Assembly: GCA_020465985.1 (NCBI GenBank) | Contig: JAANYP010002773.1 | Location: 124,001-188,000 of the forward strand | DNA length: 64,000 nucleotides | Direction of reading: 5' to 3' | Origin: Centrapalus pauciflorus | Lineage: Eukaryota > Streptophyta > Magnoliopsida > Asterales > Asteraceae | Shown here: in pieces, positions 1-11,700 of the stretch | Numbering within the stretch: position 1 is the stretch's first letter | Layout of the letters: the number at the start of each line of letters is the position of its first letter | Made by a program: the position numbers and the translations under genes | The notes under the pieces: model-generated | Database searches by the model: none | What the model was told of the DNA's origin: nothing | Seen by the model: the letters and a program-made list of their open reading frames with translations, nothing else

Positions 1-3000
1 TTACTAAGTGTGTCTCAAATCTGTGATAAACAAAATGTTGTTCTATTAACAGACTCTGAGTGTATTGTCCTTTCAAAAGATTTTAAAATCCCTAAAAATC
101 TTGTTTTACTTAGAACACCAAGGAAGGACAATGTCTACTGTTTAGACACAAATCTTTTGTCAAAATCAAATACTTTGAGCTGTTTGATATCCAAAGCATC
201 ATCCAATGAGTCTGCTCTTTGGCACAGAAGGATGTGTCACGTGAACTTCAAATCTATGAATGTTTTAGTCAAAAAGAATTTGGTAAGACGTTTACCACAA
301 AAGGAGTTCATCTGTGATGATCATTGTGTAGCATGTCTTAAAGGCAAGCAACACAAAACTTCTCATAAGGCCAAAGAAGTAAATTTAATCTCATCTGCTC
401 TTCATCTTATTCATATGGATCTCTTCGGTCCAACATCCGTGTTGAGTTTGAATAAAAGAGCTTACTGTTTAGTCATTGTCGATGATTTCACCAGATTTAC
501 ATGGGTCTACTTTCTTAGGACTAAGGATGGAACTGCTGAGCTAGTCAAATCCTTTATGCTTAAGATAGAAAACCAATCAAACTTAAAAGTTAAGGTGATC
601 AGGTCTCTGTGAGTCTAAAGGTATTGCAAGGCAATATAGTGCACCAAGAACACCACAACAAAATGGTGTAGCTGAAAGAAAGAATAGAACTTTAACAGAG
701 GCTGCTAGAACCATGCTAGCTGATTCCAAACTGCCAATGACCTTTTGGGCAGAGGCAGTCAATACAGCTTGTTATGTGCTAAATAGGGTTCAAGTTGTTC
801 AATCACAAGGGAAAACTCCATATGAGTTATTCCATCATAGAGTTCCCTTAGTAGCCTTTCTAAGGTCTTTTGGTTGTTCATGCACTATTCTTCACACTAA
901 AACTCACTTAGGAAAGTTTGAAAGTAAGGCTGAAGAAGGTTTCTTTGTGGGATACTCTATTCAAAGCAAAGCCTAAAGGGTATATAACAGTGTGTCTAAA
1001 ACCATTGAAGAAAGTGCCAATGTTGAGTTTAACGAAAACACTGCTAATGTCAAAGGCACTGGTCCTGATTGGTTGTTTGATTTAGATTCACTAACAAATT
1101 CTCTGAGCTTTGTTGAGTATACTGCAGGAACTGATGAAGACAGTGTTGAAGCTGCCAACACAAATTCTCATGCTGGCCACACAAACATTCAAGCTGTTGG
1201 CACAAAGTTTCAAACTGTTGAAGATTCTGATAAATGGGATGAGTATACTGTACTACCACTTCTATCGTGTGACCCACCAGTGGTACTGGAAACTCAACAT
1301 GATACAAATCTAAATTATGAAGTGCCAATCCCAAGTCCTGAGGTAACAGCTCCATCCAATAAGGACACAGTCCCATCTTCTGGTCAAGCTGTTCCTGAAG
1401 CAGAATCACCAAGTGGTCCTGAAGGAGATGATACAAATCTAGGAACATCATTTCAGACAGAAAGAAAACCCACACTCAGGGTTCACAAGTACCATCCTCT
1501 CAACCAGATAATGGGACACCCACGCACACCTGTGCAGACAAGGGCAATGGTTCACAAGGAGTCCACTGATGCTGAATCAGTAGTTCCTGAATTCAGTCTA
1601 GCTGCCTTTGAACATCCATGCTTTATGTCACAATTAGAACCTAAGAAGTCATTTGAGGCTCTGAAATATCCATCTTGGATTGAGGCAATGCAAGAAGAAC
1701 TTTTGCAATTCAAGATTCAGAATGTATGGACTCTAGTTGACTTACCTAGAGGAAAGAGAGCAATTGGTACAAGATGGGTTTTCAGAAACAAGAAGGATGA
1801 GAGAGGGGTAGTAATCAAGAACAAAGCAATATTGGTAGCACAAGGATACACTCAAGAATAAGGAATAGATCATGCTGATGTCTTTGCCCCAGTAGCAAGG
1901 ATAGAAGCCATCAGACTGTTCCTAGCTTATGCCAGCTTCAAAGGATTCAAAGTGTACCAAATGGATGTGAAATCTGCATTCCTGTATGGTACAATCGAAG
2001 AAGAGGTTTATGTGTGACAACCCCCTAGATTTGAGGACTATAAGTATCCAGACAGAGTATACAAACTAGACAAAGCCCTCTATGGACTCCATTAAGCACC
2101 AAGAGCATGGTATGACACTTTGTCCTCATACCTTCTACAAAATGGATTCAAGAAAGGTACTCTGGACAAGACACTGTTCACAAAGTCCATCAGATCAGAG
2201 ATTTTGCTTGTTCAGATTTATGTTGATGATATCATTTTTGGGTCCACAAATGACATTCTGTGCAAGGAGTTTGAGACATTGATGCACAAAAAGTTTCAAA
2301 TGAGTTCAATAGGAGAACTCACCTTCTTTCTAGGATTGCAGGTCAAGAAGAAGCCCATAGGACTTTTTATAAGTCAATCAAAGTATGTTAATGACATCCT
2401 GGAAAAGTTTGGCTACAAAGATACCAAAGTTACTAGTACTCTAATGGACACTCACAAGCCGCTTGATGCAGACAAAGATGGAGTGGATGTGGACATTCAC
2501 CAATATAGATCCTTGATAGGTTCACTAATGTATCTCACATCTTCTAGACCTGATATAATGTTTGTTGTTTGTGTTTGTGCCAGGTTTCAATGTGCTCCAA
2601 AGGACTCACATCTGTTTGCTGTTAAGAGAATTTTTAGATACCTCAAGGGCCAACCACAGTTTGGCCTATGGTATCCTAAAGACTCTCCTCTTGAACTTAC
2701 AACCTATTCTGACAGTGACTATGGAGGCTGCAACATTGACAGAAAATCCACAATTGGTGGATGTCAATATCTAGGAGCAAGACTGGTCTCTTGGCAGTGC
2801 AAAAAGCAAACAACTGTTTCCACCTCATCTACTGAAGCAGAATATGTAGCAGCTGCCAGCTGCTGTTCCCAAGTGATGTGGATTCAGAATCAACTGAGAG
2901 ACTATGGTATGAACTTTCTATCTACTCCTATTTACATTGACAACTCAAGTGCAATAAGCATTGTACAAAATCCAGTGAAATTTTCCTAAACCAAGCACAT

Positions 3001-3163
3001 AGACATTAGATTTCATTTTATAAGAGATTGTAATGAGAAGAAATTAATCCAAGTTACCAAAATTCATACAGATGATCAGTTAGCTGATCTATTTACAAAA
3101 CCATTTGATGTAGGAAGATTCACCTTCCTAGTATCAAATATTGGTATGGTTAATATGGATTAA
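1..3163 (+). pseudogene. Copia A pol: integrase, reverse transcriptase, RNase H (broken)
   Basis: The polyprotein fragment contains the pre-integrase zinc-binding pattern (WHRRMCH near 230, CVACLKGKQH near 325), the first integrase catalytic Asp in HMDLFGP (near 415), and after a break NGVAERKNR with the catalytic Glu (near 665). Reverse transcriptase is seen as DVKSAFLYG (near 1965) and YVDDIIFGS (near 2220); RNase H as YSDSDYGGC and STEAEYVAA (near 2705-2850). At about 608 some 45 bp are missing compared with the family, removing the second integrase Asp motif and shifting frame. From there to 3163 one frame stays open except for five in-frame stops, at 974, 1859, 2015, 2093 and 2987. The product of the intact family copies and integrates the element; this copy cannot. 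Confidence 0.9.
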
Positions 3164-3221
3164 TTTGATTTTCATCATTCTCTCTTATTTTATGAAGAAC
3201 ATATTTATTTCATGTGCTTGA

Positions 3222-3541
3222 TTAAGGGGGAGACACTGTTTAATAAGAATATGCTTAATTTTCAACTAACAGCTTGAGTCTTTTCTCAAGCTGCTAGTTC
3301 AATTTACTCGAACTGTTAGTTGTTTTCATTTGATCTGTCAAAGTGTGCAGGGTAATTCTGTAACTATTATAAGTGTGTGCGCGGGTCTAGATATTTTCGA
3401 AATGTCCAAACCTTTAAAGGTCCCAGTTTCGTTCAATTGCAACTACCAGTTGCAAAAATATCTTCCAACGATCTGTTCTTTCTCTCTCTGAGCGATTCAC
3501 ACACAGACGATTCAAACCCTAAATCATCGTTTTAATCTCTA
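3222..3541 (+). repeat. Internal polypurine-tract-like site followed by LTR-like segment and leader of post-pol ORF
   Basis: TTAAGGGGGAGAC at about 3222-3234 looks like a polypurine tract, but the true 3' LTR is far downstream. The next 80 bases carry the motif that is tandemly repeated in the 3' LTR: an inverted copy (CAACTAACAGCTTGAG, 3263-3278) and two direct copies (CTCAAGCTGCTAGTTC near 3285 and CTCGAACTGTTAGTTG near 3307). The remainder is a pyrimidine-rich leader up to the ATG at 3542. I infer a decayed or captured LTR-like piece driving, or once driving, the downstream frame. Confidence 0.5.
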
Positions 3542-6204
3542 ATGGAGTCTGTCAAAGAGCACAACTGTCTCCCTTATTCTCTAAAACATACTGACCTTTA
3601 ACCATTCCACGACATCATCGACTTCCTTCGAAGTTCCCATATACATCATGCCCTCACTGTAAATCCCACCATCTATGTGTCTCATATAGAGCAGTTCTGG
3701 AAATCTGCCACAGTCAAAACCGTCAATGGAGTCACGTCTTTTGCATCCACAATTGATGGCAACCCTATTACTATTTCTGAGGAGACCATCCGCCAACATT
3801 TGCATCTTCAAGATGCCTCAGGTATATCAGATATATCCCTTACTGCCTTACATGAAGGACTTTTTGCAATAGGGTATAGGGGCCCTACTGATTCGTTTAC
3901 TTTCTTTAAAGCACACTTTGCCCCTAAGTGGAAATATCTTGTGCATATCATTCAACAATGTATAAGTCCTAAAAGAACTGGTTGGTCTGAGTTTTCCTCA
4001 AACATTGTCACTGCTCTAGTGTGTCTATCAACAGGCCAACAGTTCAACTTTTCAAATATGATTTTTCAAGGAATGTTGAGGCATCATGCCCTAAAGAATG
4101 GGAAATTTTTGATGTATCCACGATTTTTGGCTGAAATAATTGCAAGATCTTGCAATAATTTTAATATACATAAAAGGATACATGTTTCCCATAGACACTC
4201 TTTACCATCAATCAAAAGACTTTAAAACCTAGTGCCAATTTTTTGAATGTGGATGTCCCATTTCCTTCTACAATGCTGGGCATCAATCCAACAAACAGAG
4301 GAGAGGGTCCTGAGCAGGCTCAGCCATCCATCACTGCTTCACCCCCAGGACCCCAACCCACTACTCATGATACAAACATTCCATCTGCTCCTTCTATCAC
4401 ACATACGTCCCTACCCCCCACACTCCTACAATACAAAAGACAAAGGGTTTCAGAAGCTCTTCCTCCTCAGCCCAAGCACCAGTGCCAAAAATCCCTGTGC
4501 AGGAGGACACTTCTGCACAGAATATCCAAAGGGAACCCACTGAGGTCTCTCCCACCCTCAATTTGGAGGTGGACATTCCATTAGATGATGTCCATATGGG
4601 GTTTGTGGCTGACACTACTGATGTCTCTACACAAGAGGCACATGCCAGTGTCAACATCTCTAAGACCACACCCGTGGCAACAGAGGGTGTGCAAGCACCT
4701 TCTGGAAGTCCTCATTACCAAGAACAAAGGGGCCCAGATGTTTCTACATCTGGAATTCCTGCCAGTGATAGATCTCAAATACCACTATCATTTGACGATC
4801 TTGAGGCTAGTCTGCAACTCATGGTATTGACGGATCCACAGCTGAAACCTGCTGTAGCCATATTGGAACATTATAAGTCCCTTATTGCTACACAGGGGGC
4901 ACAAATCATAGCTCTGCAACAGACTATAGCAGCTCAACATCAACGACTGGATTATTTTCATCAAGGGGTCACCCTATGTGGAAATAAGATTATTCAACTT
5001 GAGAAGATGGTTCGAACCCTGATTGCAAAGGTTGTAGGTCCACCTGGCCAAACCAATGCATCCAAAAAGGAGGAGAATCAGGCGATCCCACCTTCAGTCC
5101 AAACAGCTTCAACCTCCCCTCCAACAGTCCCAGTTTCTAGGCTAACAGTCCCAACAGCTACTCAAGCTGTTAGCCTTGAAACTCAAGCTGCTCCTATCAG
5201 GACAACTGGAGTTGTCATCAGAGAAGGCTCTCAGGCTCCTGTCACAACAGTACAATCTACAGCATCAACTTCCAGAGATAAGGGTAAAGGCATTCTCATT
5301 GAATCTCCAAATATTAAATTCTCTTCTAAAGAAGCCCAGGTTGCTCATGATGCTGAGTTAGCAAGGAAATTAGCAGAGGAACAGGATGAACTCTTAGACC
5401 AGCAAACTCATGCTCAAATGAAAGATGATGAAACCTTAGGTGACTATCTAAGAGGGTTTGTGGTCAAGCAGAATCAGAAGAAAAGGAAAATGCCAACAGG
5501 GCATTCAAAGGCAGAACATAGAAAATTTTTGATAAACTTCTCTGCATCAGTTGGAATACCAAGAATAATGGCTCAGTCATGGCCAACAGAAAAGCTTCAG
5601 GCCTTACATGACAAGGAGAAGGAAAAACAAGAAGCAGCCAAAGTCTCCCAACAAGTTCAAAGCCAACAAGAACCAGCTAAAGCTGGTGTTAGTGATCCTC
5701 CTCCTCAAATAAAGATGGATCAGGTAAAAAGAGTGTTGTTTGAACAACAGCTTCAAAAGGCTCTAGAAATTGAAAAGGCCCTGGATCAGTATGACTTCTC
5801 CAAGCCGCCTATTACTTAATGGTATGCCAAATCAATGGATAACATTGATTTGAACTATCATTCTGTAATCAGAAGAGAAGCTGGTCCAGAAGAAGAATAT
5901 AAGAGCCTAGCTCAGATGGCACAAAGGCTGACCAGAGATGATCTGACAAAAATGCATCACATTGGATCAGTTAGTCATTCAAGGTCTCACTGTGTATGGG
6001 TTCAAAGACCTTAGAAGCATTTTTGATCCAGAGTCTACAAGAGTAGAAATGGAAGCTGCCAAGGAGATGAAGATTGTACAGACTGATGTATATGCCAAAT
6101 CAATGACATATAGACTCAAGCTTGCAGACGGATCCAACAGGTTCTACAATTTTGAGTTCTTTAATCTGCCAAAGGCTTGGTTACTCCAAATAAGCTCAAA
6201 GAAC
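3542..6204 (+). pseudogene. Copia A post-pol ORF (Sirevirus 'ORF3' position), 5' part
   Basis: The ATG at 3542 opens a frame with a stop after 19 codons (3599) that then continues to 4225; the homologous frame resumes as 4243-4480, 4482-5819 and 5962-6204 with frame changes between. The N-terminal ~220 residues (VNPTIYVSHIEQFW, then SEETIRQHLHLQD) are related to the matching frame of element B at 14374. In plant annotations this domain is often labelled 'synaptobrevin/longin-like', a label I would not trust. Then follow a Ser/Thr/Pro/Gln-rich region, a predicted coiled coil (near 4850-5030), a charged Lys/Glu region (near 5330-5520) and a Lys/Gln-rich part near 5600-5780. I see no clear signal peptide or membrane segment, so 'env-like' describes position only. 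The last codons are at 18114. Confidence 0.7.
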
Positions 6205-6706
6205 TGTTGTTACACCCTGTGTGACGATAGCAGTCTAAGCGATCTAACGTTTTGGTTTAAGTAATATTCAAAAAGTCTGATAATATTTCGAGTCTATCCC
6301 TAATTATAGAGGCTAATTCGAGTCTGACATGGGCCAAACTCGAATCCGGCCCAAGGCCCATTCGAGTTTGTCCTCACTGACATTCTCGAATGGGCCTTGG
6401 GCCGGATTCGAGTTTGGCCCATGTCAGACTCGAATTAGCCTCTATAATTAGGGATAGACTCGAAATATTATCAGACTTTTTGCAGAGTTCGAGAGTGATT
6501 AAGCAAAAGGCGATTTCGAGTTTATCATCAGTGTTAGTGTTGTTTTGGAGAGAATCTTCTGGTAGGTGCGTTCTTGTGTAGTTCGTACAGCTCGTTGATA
6601 GTCTCCGTGTTTCTGGTGAGTGTTGTTACCGTCTAACCGTTAACGAGGATTCCGCACTCGTTGACGGTTCCGCGTCTAGATAGATCTGTGTTAGGTAGAC
6701 CTTACA
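6205..6706 (+). repeat. 5' LTR of Copia B (rearranged)
   Basis: The first ~66 bases match the start of the 3' LTR, and 6385-6706 matches its last 322 bases. The ~278 bases present in between in the 3' LTR (17514-17791, including an AT-rich TATA-like stretch) are missing and are replaced by an inverted copy of downstream LTR sequence. The 5' LTR is 502 bp against 667 bp for the 3' LTR. The rearrangement probably removed the U3 promoter. Confidence 0.85.
6269..6482. repeat. Perfect inverted repeat, 98-bp arms, 18-bp loop
   Basis: Bases 6269-6366 are, by eye, exactly the reverse complement of 6385-6482, with 6367-6384 as loop. The right arm is normal LTR sequence (compare 17792 onward); the left arm and loop are the inverted copy. 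The switch point lies at CTCGAA, a motif that occurs repeatedly in this element. Confidence 0.9.
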
Positions 6707-6708
6707 AG

Positions 6709-6720
6709 TGGTATCAGAGC
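6709..6720 (+). promoter_or_regulatory. Primer binding site of Copia B (tRNA-iMet type)
   Basis: TGGTATCAGAGC lies two bases after the 5' LTR end. It is complementary to the 3' end of plant initiator methionine tRNA, the usual primer for Copia elements. Confidence 0.9.
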
Positions 6721-6949
6721 CTACAGGGTGTTCTTGGTGTTCTTCGTGTTCATCTAGATATATCCTAGGTTTCTTGATGCTTTTGGACGGTTTTTCTCTC
6801 ATCTTCGTGTTTTTCGTGTTCTTCGAGCTTAGCAAATTGTCATCCGGGAAATGCTTTGTCTTTTTCACGTTTTTGATCGAAATCATTATTTTTCGTTGGA
6901 AAAATATTGATTTAATCTGCAAAACGTTAAGAAATTGAAATATTAGCCG

Positions 6950-7365
6950 TGTTTCGAGTTTGCGGCGCTCGAATCTATTAGGAGTAATTAGGGTTATTCT
7001 TAGTCTCGAGTCTAACCAAAATCCACTCCTCTCGAGTTTGATAAAGTGTGTTTCGAGTCTAATTCGAGTTTGTGCTAGTTTCGAATAGGTTCTCGAGTCT
7101 GCTGACATTCGAGTTTGATTCGAATTTGGACTATAGTCGAATAGGGCTTCGAATCTACTGAGTGTTCGAGTTTGCCTTGACCTTCGAGTTTGGGGACTTT
7201 CGAATCTGTCATTAGTTTCGAATTTAATTGAATTACAAAACTTAATCGAATTTAATCCCAAATAAATTTAAATTTAATTATATTCGAATCAACCTAGATT
7301 TGAAAGAATTAACTCAAATTAGTTTCGAATTAAATTAATTAAGTTCAATTCAATTACTCTCGAAA
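6950..7365 (+). repeat. TTCGA-rich leader of Copia B
   Basis: Between primer site and gag the motif TTCGA(A/G) or CTCGA(A/G), often extended as ATTCGAATCTGT or TTCGAGTTTG, occurs at least 15 times in about 400 bases. The pol region is not enriched. The same motif is dense at 13590-14220 and in the 3' LTR. No ORF is supported here. Confidence 0.7.
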
Positions 7366-7367
7366 CG

Positions 7368-8715
7368 ATGTCAAATCTTCAAAAGTTTCTAGAAATGGAT
7401 CACGAGGTCGGGAAGGCAAACACTCCGCCTAAGCTGATGAAACTCGAGGATTATTATTGGTGGAAAGATCGGTTTGCCGATTTTGTGCGCTTCAATGACA
7501 TGCGCATGTGGGTATGTATTGACGAAGGATACATTCCACCTATTTCTGAAGTTGAAGGCCGTTAGAGAGTCTTATCATATCAGATGATGAAGGAAGATGA
7601 TAAGAAACTGTATGAAGCCGAGAACAGAGCTTTCTCGATAATTCGAATGGCGTTGCCTCAGGATATACTACACACATTTCGGACTCAAAAGACATCTAAG
7701 GAACTTTGGGAGTCGCTAGAAAAGAGGTGTGAGGGTAATCCTAGGGTTCGAAGGAAGCGCATGGAGCTGTTGAAACAGCAGTTTGCTATTTTCAAGAAAT
7801 TGAAGGATGAACAGCTGGACGATACCATCACCCGCTTTTATCATCTATTGACGGAGCTTGAAAGTCACGGGATTGAGTTAATGACACTGAGAAGAACAAT
7901 AAGCTTCTTGATGCCTTACCAGCCAAATGGGCAATGTATGTGGCAATGATCAAGCTTAAAAGTATTATACCCAATCTTTGGAGGATATCATGGGAACATT
8001 GCGAGCATATCATTTCGAGCTACTGAAGGCCGAAACGGATTACGAACAAGTCCAGAATCCAGCAATGTATTTTGGAAAATCAACAAAACCTTCAGCGACA
8101 GCTGATCTGAAGAGTGCTACAGCGTTTTTCGCAGGAGAAACGTCGTCACCAGCAGAGACTGATGACACACTGAACAGAGCGTTCTTAGGGTTGGGAAGAT
8201 TGGAAGAACAGCTACCTCAAGCAACTCAGGCATCAACATCTTAGGGCTACTCTAAGATGCCCATGAGCGCTATATCAGCGGAAGAACATTTGAACTTGCT
8301 TGCTTCATTTGTGGCCGCGTACGGGAACTGCGTTCAAGGGAAAATTAACGATCCTGCACTCTGGGATGAAGACTATGATCAGGTCGACCCTGACGATCTT
8401 GAGGAAATGGATCTCAAATGGTAACTGGCCATGGTAACCCAACGGGTTAAAAGATTCATCAAACGGACTGGAAGGAATCTGACGATGAACAATAAGGGAA
8501 TTGGATTTGATAAGTCCAAGGTCAAGTGCTATAATTGTCAAGGTCTGGGACACTTCGCCAGAGAATGTCAGAGACCAAAGGTAGATACGTACCAAGGGCA
8601 GAACCAGCATCAAGGACAGTTTCAGAATCAGTCTCAACAGCGATACCTTCCGAGTTCATCTGCCGGTCAAGCCAATCTAGCTGGTCTTCTATCAGATGTC
8701 ACATCAGACAGCTAG
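7368..8715 (+). pseudogene. Copia B gag, broken
   Basis: The likely start is the ATG at 7368, first after the leader. The frame reads through a stop at 7563, continues from 7584, and changes frame near 7890 and 7970 before continuing at 7978, with further stops at 8242 and 8422. Domains in order: a Copia gag N-terminal segment (YYWWKDRFADFVRFND), a UBN2-type gag core (SKELWESLEKRC to ELESHG, 7700-7870), and a zinc knuckle C-X2-C-X4-H-X4-C (CYNCQGLGHFAREC) at 8528-8569. Gag forms the virus-like particle and binds element RNA. The end overlaps pol, which lies in another frame. With several breaks the copy cannot make a full gag. Confidence 0.85.
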
Positions 8716-11700
8716 ATGGTACTTACGACTGGAGCTCACATCCAGAATCAAATGCTCGGGCTTTTATGGCTGAAGTCACGGAAAATAGATGTGAAGGGGA
8801 AGAGCAGACCACAAGGGAAAGCAGTCCGATGTGGGTGGAGAAGACGAATGATCAGACGCTTCTGGAGTTTGCCGCTCAAATGGCCAACGTGGAATCTGAT
8901 AACACAAAGGAGATTACCACAGGTCCAAACAACAAATGGTTCGTCGACAGTGGATGCTCCAGGCACATGACAGGGGAAAGAAGTCTCCTTACAGACTTCA
9001 AGGGTGGGAATCGAGGATTTGTATCATTCGCGGGAAACAAGGGAGGAAACATCACGGGTACCGGAGTGGTCACTAATGGGACGATCAAGTTGGACCAAGT
9101 TTATCACGTTGATAAACTGGTTCACAATCTCATTAGTGTATCTCAAATCTGTGACAAGAAGAATTCAGTGTTGTTCACTGACACTGAAGCGTTAGTGCTA
9201 AAACCGGGATTCAAGATTCCTGAAGAATGGGTATTGATGCGGGCACCAAGGAAGAATGACTTGTACATGCTTGATATGAACAAGCCAGAGACTTCGATGG
9301 GGCCAATCTGTTTGTTATCCAAAGCTTCGGAGACGGAATCAGTGTTGTGGCACAGACGCATGGCTCACTTGCACCTAAGAAAAATGAACTACATAACGAA
9401 AAATGGATTGGTGCAAGGTGTGCCTATGAAGAGTTTTCAGTTCGAGGACAAGTGTCTACCATGCAAGAAGGGCAAACAACATAAGAAGACACACAAGTCC
9501 AAGACGCAGAACTCCATAACCTCTACATTCGATTTGTTGCACATGGATCTTTTCGGACCAATCAACAATAGGAGTTTAGGAGGTAGTTGGTATTGTTTGG
9601 TTATCACTGACGATTACTCACGATTTTCTTGGGTTTTCTTTCTAGGTACAAAGGACGAGATGGCTTCCAAGCTCATCGGGTTCTTAGACCAAGTGGAGAG
9701 TTCCTACGGAACACGGGTTAAAAGGCTTCGTAGTGATAATGGAACTGAGTTCAAAAACACTGTAATTGGTGTATATTGCCTCTCAAAGGGCATAGTGCAT
9801 CAATTTAGTGCACCATATGAGCCTCAACAAAATGGGGTGGCCGAACGTAAAAACAGGACACTGATTGAGGCAGCTAGGACTATGCTTTCGGATTCAAAGC
9901 TTCCTACCATGTTTTGGGGGGAGGCAGTGAATACCGCATGTCATATTTTAAACCGGGTCCTAACTGTCAAATCTTTGAACAAAACCTGTTATGAAATTTT
10001 GAATAAACGGCCACCTAATTTAACTGGCTTCGAACCGTTTGGGGTACCATGCACTTTATTGCGTACAAAACATCAACCGAAGTTTGGTGAAAAGGCTGAC
10101 GAAGGATACTTCCTAGCTTATGTGCCGAACTCACCAAACAAACGGGTTTTTAACAAAACAAATGGTACAGTGGAAATTGTGTATAACATTGAAGTCACAA
10201 GTTATACACATGATCCCCAAACAGGTCCGGAATGGATATTTGACTATGATAAATTATTTGAGTCATTTAACATTCCTTTGGATGAATATGCAGGTACAAT
10301 CGAAAAGGACATGGCGACATTGCATCTGAATGATGATGGTCATACCTTTCCGAGGACTACATTTCAATCCACATTTGAGCCTACTACGACTAAAGATGGA
10401 TCTCTAGAAGTTGCTGATCCAGAAACACCTACAACTGAGAACCAGACTCAGGCATCAAATTCCAACTCTGAAGAAAATGTCCACGAGGAGGAAAATGTAG
10501 AATCTGAGGAAGTTCCCCCATTAGGTGAAATAGGATCTAACTTAGGAGATAATCTAAGAGTTGACGAGATAGAGACCTCTAGGATCAACAAGAACCATCC
10601 TATAGAAAGCATCATAGGAAATCCTAATGAGGGTGTGAGGACTAGGAGTAGTTTAAATAACAACACAGTGTTGTTGTCGATGATAAACGGCTCCGAGGCA
10701 TATCATACCTGTCTCTATTCGTGTTTCATATCGCAAGTAGAGCCTAAAAATGTGCAAATGGCACTTAAGGATAACTCCTGGGTTGAAGCGATGCAGGAAG
10801 AACTCTTGCAGTTTAGGAAACTAGAAGTGTGGGAGTTAGTTCCATTACCTCGAGGGGAAGTTGCCATAGGAACCAAATGGGTTTTTAAGTGCAAAAGAGA
10901 CGATCGGGGTATAGTCACTCGCAACAAGGCTAGGTTAGTTGTAAAGGGTTTCAACCAAGAGGAGGGAATCGATTACAATGAGGTGTTTGCCCCAGTAGCA
11001 AGGCTGGAAGCCATTAGGTTGTTTCTGGCTTTCGCCTCCTTCAAAGGCTTTAAGGTATATCAACTAGATGTGAAGAGTGCTTTCCTATATGAGAAAGTGA
11101 AGGAGCTGGTATATGTAGAACAGCCGCCCGGATTTACAGATCCAAAATATCTAGATAGAGTATATCGTTTAGATAAGGCTCTATATGGATTGCATCAAGC
11201 ACCAAGGGCGTGGTATGAGACTCTATCCAACAATTTATTAGAAAACGGGTTTGAAAGGGGTAGGATAGATAGTACTCTGTTCATTAAGAGGAAGGGAGAA
11301 CGCTTCATCTTGGTACAAGTGTACGTTGATGATATCATTTTTGGATCATCAGACGAACAGATGTGCAAAGATTTCGAGAAGGTGATGAAGTCGAAATTCG
11401 TGATGAGTGCAATGGGAGAGTTAACTTTCTTTTTGGGGTTACAAGTTGACCAAAAGAAGGAAGGGATGTTTATCCATCAGACGAAGTATGTCTATGACAT
11501 ATTGGAACGTTTCAGGATGGAAGGAACGAAACTGACTGTCCATTTCAGCACGCCGATTCAAGTGAATCACAATCTCGGACCGGGTACTGAAAGTGATGCC
11601 GATGTGGATCCGACGTTATATCGGGCCATGATTGGATCACTTATGTATTTAACTGCTTCAAGACCTGATATCATGTTTGCTGTGTGCATTTGTGCTAGGT

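Noticed and set aside
3542..6204. Envelope-like glycoprotein in the post-pol ORF
   Set aside because: No signal peptide, fusion-like segment or C-terminal membrane anchor is visible; only the position is env-like.
8535..8715. Programmed -1 frameshift between gag and pol of Copia B
   Set aside because: Gag carries several other frame breaks and stops, the overlap lacks a convincing slippery site, and the change near 8700 is more simply another decay indel.
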